A DNA stretch of 64,000 nucleotides, from contig SFEA01000003.1 in the NCBI GenBank assembly GCA_004557385.1, forward strand, positions 1 to 64,000. Reading direction: 5' to 3'. Below, piece by piece: positions 60,715-64,000 of this stretch. Source of the DNA: Bacteroidales bacterium. GTDB taxonomy: Bacteria > Bacteroidota > Bacteroidia > Bacteroidales > Muribaculaceae. The notes under the pieces were generated by a model. It saw only the letters and a program-made list of their open reading frames with translations, ran no database searches and was not told the DNA's origin. Every line of letters begins with the position of its first letter. The stretch's first letter is position 1. Made by a program: the position numbers and the translations under genes.

Positions 60715-61194
60715 GTGGATACTTTAAGTTACAAAACAATCTCGGCAAAAGCCGAAACAACTCAAAAAGATTGGGTAGTGATTGATGCTACCGACCAAGT
60801 TTTGGGTCGCCTTTGCGCAAAAGTTGCAAAAATTTTGCGTGGCAAGTACAAGCCATGCTACACCCCACACGTTGATTGTGGCGACAACGTCATCATCATC
60901 AACGCCGACAAGGTGAAACTCACCGGCAACAAGTGGGACGACCGTGAATACCTTTCTTACACTGGTTACCCAGGCGGTCAACGCTCGGCTACACCACGCA
61001 TCTTGATGACCAAGTCACTCAACAAGCACATCAAGGCAGGTATGCACCCATTGTACATCAAGGTTGTTAAAGGTATGCTTCCTAAGAACCGTCTTGGAGC
61101 ACAACTCATCAAGAACCTGCATGTTTACAACGGAAGTGAACACCCACACGCAGCACAAAATCCAAAAGTAATCGACATCAACACCCTCAAATAA
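60715..61194 (+). CDS. rplM: 50S ribosomal protein uL13
   Basis: A 159-residue large-subunit protein with KDWVVIDATDQVLGRLCAKVAKILRGKYKPCYTPHVDCGDNVIIINADKVKLTGNKW, YLSYTGYPGGQRS and VVKGMLPKNRLG. The C-terminus HPHAAQNPKVIDINTLK matches the usual end. The start codon is GTG at 60715; an in-frame stop lies 24 bases upstream and no ATG intervenes. rpsI follows 9 bases later. Confidence 0.98.
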   Translation: MDTLSYKTISAKAETTQKDWVVIDATDQVLGRLCAKVAKILRGKYKPCYTPHVDCGDNVIIINADKVKLTGNKWDDREYLSYTGYPGGQRSATPRILMTKSLNKHIKAGMHPLYIKVVKGMLPKNRLGAQLIKNLHVYNGSEHPHAAQNPKVIDINTLK

Positions 61195-61203
61195 TATTGA
61201 AGT

Positions 61204-61590
61204 ATGGAAAAAATTAATGCAGTAGGCCGTCGTAAAGCAGCTGTTGCTCGCGTATTCGTTACTGAAGGCGAAGGCAAAATCACTATCAACAAACGTTCTT
61301 TGGAAACATATTTCCCATCTTCAATTCTTCAATTCATTGTTAAGCAACCTCTTAACAAGCTTGAAGTAGCTGAGAAATATGACATCAACGTAAATCTCAA
61401 CGGCGGTGGCTATAAGGGCCAAGCTGAAGCGCTTCGTCTCGCTATCGCTCGTGCTCTGGTTAAGATTAACGCCGACGACAAGGCAGCCCTCCGCGCTGAA
61501 GGCTTCATGACACGCGACCCACGTGCTGTTGAACGTAAAAAGCCAGGTCGTCCAAAGGCACGCAAGAGATTCCAATTCAGCAAGCGTTAA
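61204..61590 (+). CDS. rpsI: 30S ribosomal protein uS9
   Basis: A 128-residue small-subunit protein whose C-terminal tail reaches the P-site tRNA. It shows AVGRRKAAVARVFVTEGEGKITINKRSLETYF, LNGGGYKGQAEALRLAIARALVKIN, and the conserved end RDPRAVERKKPGRPKARKRFQFSKR. Second gene of rplM-rpsI. The structured rpsB leader lies 55 bases beyond its stop. Confidence 0.98.
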   Translation: MEKINAVGRRKAAVARVFVTEGEGKITINKRSLETYFPSSILQFIVKQPLNKLEVAEKYDINVNLNGGGYKGQAEALRLAIARALVKINADDKAALRAEGFMTRDPRAVERKKPGRPKARKRFQFSKR

Positions 61591-61644
61591 TATATTTACA
61601 CATTATTATATATACGCATAGCTGCAAAGCGAGTTTAGTATCGA

Positions 61645-61693
61645 AATTGTATGGACTCTCACGCACGAGAGTGCCGATGGCTACCATACAATT
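61645..61693 (+). promoter_or_regulatory. structured RNA leader of rpsB
   Basis: A closing stem AATTGTATGG/CCATACAATT (61645-61654 with 61684-61693, perfect 10 bp) encloses two hairpins. One is ACTCTC/GAGAGT with loop ACGCAC (61655-61672). The other is GCC/GGC with loop GAT (61673-61681). The sequence after it is A-rich, not T-rich, so it is not a terminator. It is probably the uS2 autoregulatory leader or part of it; a described family may cover it, not checked. Confidence 0.6.
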
Positions 61694-61741
61694 GATAAAT
61701 TAAAACGAAAGTAAACAAAAAAATAAAAGAAAAAAATTAAA

Positions 61742-62572
61742 ATGGCAACAAAACCAAGTTTTGAACAATTACTCGAAGCAGGATGTCATTTCGGACACCT
61801 CAAAAGAAAATGGAATCCTGCAATGGCTCCTTACATCTTTATGGAGCGCAATGGTATCCACATCATTGACTTATACAAAACCCAAGCTAAAATCGAAGAA
61901 GCTGCAAACGCTTTGAAGAATATAGCAAAATCAGGAAAACGCGTTCTTTTCGTAGCTACAAAAAAGCAAGCTAAGAAAGTGATTGAAGACAAGGCCAAAT
62001 CAGTTGGTATGCCGTTCGTTATTGAACGCTGGCCAGGCGGTATGCTCACCAACTTCCCAACTATCCGTAAAGCCATCAAAAAGATGACCACTATCGATAA
62101 GATGACCAAGGATGGCACATTCGACAACCTGTCGAAGCGTGAAAAACTTCAAATCACTCGTCAACGTGCTAAGCTCGAAAAGAACCTTGGCAGCATCGCC
62201 GACCTGAACCGTCTGCCTTCTGCCCTCTTCGTGGTTGACGTTATGAAGGAACACATCGCTGTAGCTGAAGCTAACCGTCTTGGAATTCCTGTATTTGGCA
62301 TCGTTGACACTAACAGCGACCCAAACAACATTGACTTTGTAATCCCTGCTAACGACGACGCTTCGAAGTCAATCGAACTCATCCTCGACACCATTTGCGC
62401 TGCTATGCAAGAAGGTCTCGAAGAACGCAAGGTTGAAAAGGTCGACAACAAGGACGAAGAAGCAGCTGACGAAGCAACTCAAAAGCCAAAGCGCGCTCGC
62501 GTAGGCCGCAAAGCTGCTGCTGCCGCTCCTGCTGCGGAAGAAGCCCCTGCTACTGAAGAAGCAGCCGAATAA
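61742..62572 (+). CDS. rpsB: 30S ribosomal protein uS2
   Basis: A 276-residue small-subunit protein. Core motifs are LLEAGCHFGHLKRKWNPAMAPYIFMERNGIHIIDLYKT, FVATKKQAKKVIEDKA, RWPGGMLTNFPTIRKAIKKM, LEKNLGSIADLNRLPSALFVVDVMKEHIAVAEANRLGIPVFGIVDTNSDPN and IDFVIPANDDASKSI. A C-terminal extension from about residue 240 is a low-complexity Ala/Glu/Lys tail. It is preceded by a structured leader and followed 49 bases later by tsf. Confidence 0.98.
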   Translation: MATKPSFEQLLEAGCHFGHLKRKWNPAMAPYIFMERNGIHIIDLYKTQAKIEEAANALKNIAKSGKRVLFVATKKQAKKVIEDKAKSVGMPFVIERWPGGMLTNFPTIRKAIKKMTTIDKMTKDGTFDNLSKREKLQITRQRAKLEKNLGSIADLNRLPSALFVVDVMKEHIAVAEANRLGIPVFGIVDTNSDPNNIDFVIPANDDASKSIELILDTICAAMQEGLEERKVEKVDNKDEEAADEATQKPKRARVGRKAAAAAPAAEEAPATEEAAE

Positions 62573-62621
62573 ATCAAAGTTTTAATTCTAAATTTTTAAA
62601 CTAACAAAGAACAATTAGTAT

Positions 62622-63614
62622 ATGGCAGTTACAATCGCTGATATTAATAAACTTCGCAAGATGACCGGCGCTGGCATCATGGACTGCAAGAAGGCTCTTG
62701 TAGAAACCAACAACGACATCGATGCAGCCATCGAAATCATCCGCAAGAAAGGTCTTGCAATTGCAGCTAAGCGCGAAGACCGCGATGCTTCGGAAGGTCG
62801 CGCTATCGCAGGAACATGTGGCACATTCGCTGCAGTAGTTTCTCTCAAGTGCGAAACCGACTTCGTTGCTGCTACCGACGGTTTCAAGGGCCTCACCAAC
62901 CAAATCCTTGAAGCAGCTCTCGCAGCTAAGGCTAAAAACATCGACGAACTTAAGGCTCTTCCTCTTGGCGATCGCACAGTTGCTGAACGCATCGTTGAAG
63001 AAACCGGCAAAACCGGCGAAAAGATGGAAATCGGTGCTTACGAAGCTATCGAGGCAGCTAAGGTGGTTGCATACAACCACTTCAACGGCAAACTTGCAAC
63101 AATTGTTGGTTTCAACAAGGCCGATGCTTCTGACGAAGCTTGCCGCGAAATCGCTATGCAAGTTGCTTCAATGAACCCAGTTGCTGTAACAGTTGACGAA
63201 GTTCCTGAATCAGTTAAGCAACAAGAGCTCAACGCAGCTATCGACAAGACTAAGCTTGAACTCGTTAAGAAGGCTGTAGACAACGCACTCACCAAGGCTG
63301 GTTTGAACCCTAACCTGGTTGACAGCGAAGACCACATCGCTTCTAACATCAACAAGGGCTGGCTTACTGAAGAAGAAGCTGCTAAGGCTCGCGAAATCAA
63401 GGAAAAGACTGCTGCCGAAAAGGCTGCAAACCTTCCTGAGCCAATGATTCAAAACATTGCAAAGGGTCGTCTCAACAAGTTCTTCAAGGACAATGTGCTC
63501 ATGGAACAAGAACTTGGCGACACAAAGGAAACAGTTTCAGCATATCTGCACAAGATTGACAAGGAGCTTACTGCAACTGCTTTCAAGCGCATCAATCTTA
63601 ATGCCGACAACTAA
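62622..63614 (+). CDS. tsf: elongation factor Ts
   Basis: A 330-residue nucleotide exchange factor for EF-Tu. The N-terminal UBA-like domain starts ITIADINKLRKMTGAGIMDCKKALVETNNDIDAAIEIIRKKG. The core has ECETDFVAATDGFKGL-like VSLKCETDFVAA, and a C-terminal helical module with NKGWLTEEEAAKAREI. Co-transcribed with rpsB, the conserved arrangement in nearly all bacteria. It is longer than the E. coli protein, as is common in Bacteroidota. Confidence 0.98.
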   Translation: MAVTIADINKLRKMTGAGIMDCKKALVETNNDIDAAIEIIRKKGLAIAAKREDRDASEGRAIAGTCGTFAAVVSLKCETDFVAATDGFKGLTNQILEAALAAKAKNIDELKALPLGDRTVAERIVEETGKTGEKMEIGAYEAIEAAKVVAYNHFNGKLATIVGFNKADASDEACREIAMQVASMNPVAVTVDEVPESVKQQELNAAIDKTKLELVKKAVDNALTKAGLNPNLVDSEDHIASNINKGWLTEEEAAKAREIKEKTAAEKAANLPEPMIQNIAKGRLNKFFKDNVLMEQELGDTKETVSAYLHKIDKELTATAFKRINLNADN

Positions 63615-63646
63615 TTTGTAAAAACTACTTACAACTTAGATAGCAT

Positions 63647-63682
63647 AGAGGTGAGTGTCACACGACATTCACCTCTTTCATA
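63647..63682 (+). terminator. rpsB-tsf terminator
   Basis: AGAGGTGAGTGTC (63647-63659) pairs with GACATTCACCTCT (63664-63676) with one G-T wobble and a 4-base loop, followed by TTCATATT. Confidence 0.8.
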
Positions 63683-63711
63683 TTATAATGTATACACATA
63701 CCCACTAAAGC

Positions 63712-63741
63712 AAAAAAGGAAGCCAATTTCTTGACTTCCTT
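63712..63741 (-). terminator. terminator of the tRNA-Ser gene
   Basis: On the minus strand AAGGAAG (63741-63735) pairs with CTTCCTT (63722-63716), and the T run TTTTTTG follows. It lies 12 bases beyond the tRNA 3' end. Confidence 0.75.
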
Positions 63742-63753
63742 AATCTGTATTTG

Positions 63754-63840
63754 CGGAAAGACAGGGATTCGAACCCTGGAACCGCGTAAGCGGTTAACGG
63801 TTTTCGAGACCGCCCCGTTCGGCCACTCCGGCATCTTTCC
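63754..63840 (-). tRNA. tRNA-Ser (anticodon CGA)
   Basis: An 87-base class II tRNA. The acceptor stem pairs GGAAAGA with TCTTTCC, the D-arm region is GAGTGGCCGAACGGGG, and the anticodon loop is CTCGAAA, giving CGA (reads UCG). A long variable arm (TTAACCGCTTACGCGGTT) and the T-arm AGGGTTCGAATCCCT follow. The 3' CCA is not encoded; discriminator base G. It has its own consensus promoter and terminator. Confidence 0.95.
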
Positions 63841-63900
63841 TCATAGGCCTAAACTCATTGGCTTTTGCTTGTCTTAGCAGCCCTTGAATTATTACGAGTG

Positions 63901-63931
63901 CAAAGGTACTAATCTTATTTGAAATATTCAA
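63901..63931 (-). promoter_or_regulatory. promoter of the tRNA-Ser gene
   Basis: Minus strand: TTG (63931-63929), 20 bases, TACCTTTG (63908-63901). Predicts a 5' extension of about 55 bases before the mature tRNA. The rest of the window (to 64000) shows nothing else. Confidence 0.68.
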
Positions 63932-64000
63932 CCCTTGCCGCCATTTTTTTCAATCTTTTTTTTGCCAAACACATGTTTAAACTTCAAGTTGCCATTTTTC

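Noticed and set aside
1..64000. CRISPR arrays, prophage, restriction-modification or toxin-antitoxin modules
   Set aside because: No regularly spaced repeats, integrase, capsid, methylase/endonuclease pair or small paired genes were found. The only mobile gene is the IS30 transposase.

Overview
This window is a chromosomal segment from a member of the Bacteroidota, most likely order Bacteroidales and plausibly Muribaculaceae-like; the family is an inference and was not searched. Four things point there. Promoters repeatedly read TTG, 19-20 bases, then TAnnTTTG. Start codons lack Shine-Dalgarno sequences, with a clear exception at rpsR (bS18) and a weaker one at rplI. Lipoprotein signal peptides are common. 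The gene set is typical of the phylum: a single-chain eukaryote-like glycyl-tRNA synthetase followed by an FKBP lipoprotein, multi-repeat DUF349 protein, M49 peptidase, NspC, LytS/LytTR two-component pair and a PG_1098-type methyltransferase.

Layout. 1-8.3 kb: an ABC-F ATPase with one apparently dead ATP site, a Dabb protein, a LytTR two-component system beside a decayed FtsX/MacB permease, a DUF349 protein and a secreted aldose 1-epimerase. 8.3-22 kb: minus-strand genes for glycyl-tRNA synthetase and FKBP, a LolC-like permease, an AlkD-like protein, M49 peptidase, RlmI-like methyltransferase, RseP, Dxr, MlaF, MlaE and LigA. 22-23.2 kb: an AT-rich stretch holding a GIY-YIG nuclease remnant. 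23.2-27.5 kb: a methyltransferase, SmpB, a Yip1-like protein, the rpsF-rpsR-rplI operon and a lipoprotein. 27.7-33.5 kb: asnB, an LptF/G permease with tgt, an RNase D-like exonuclease with a small membrane protein, and an ECF sigma factor. 33.6-38.7 kb: UvrD/PcrA, NspC and an FAD oxidoreductase. 38.7-40.1 kb: a complete IS30-family element of about 1.07 kb. 40.1-47.6 kb: thioesterase-dprA, nucleoside phosphorylase, TPR protein, gyrA and an EamA transporter. 47.7-50.9 kb: a galK-galM-nucleotidyltransferase operon with no galT. 51-59.8 kb: dnaE-trxA, a START-like protein, pta-ackA and a TlpA-like protein. 59.9-64 kb: a conserved unknown, rplM-rpsI, rpsB-tsf and a tRNA-Ser(CGA).

Most of the window is housekeeping. 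The points most worth a second look are the co-degenerate ATP site of the ABC-F protein, the strong Shine-Dalgarno at rpsR, the structured leader before rpsB, the Leloir operon carrying a nucleotidyltransferase where GalT would be expected, the two decayed genes, and the imperfect direct repeat around the IS30 insertion. I saw no CRISPR array, phage, toxin-antitoxin or recognisable defence system, and nothing I would call a wholly new multi-gene system.
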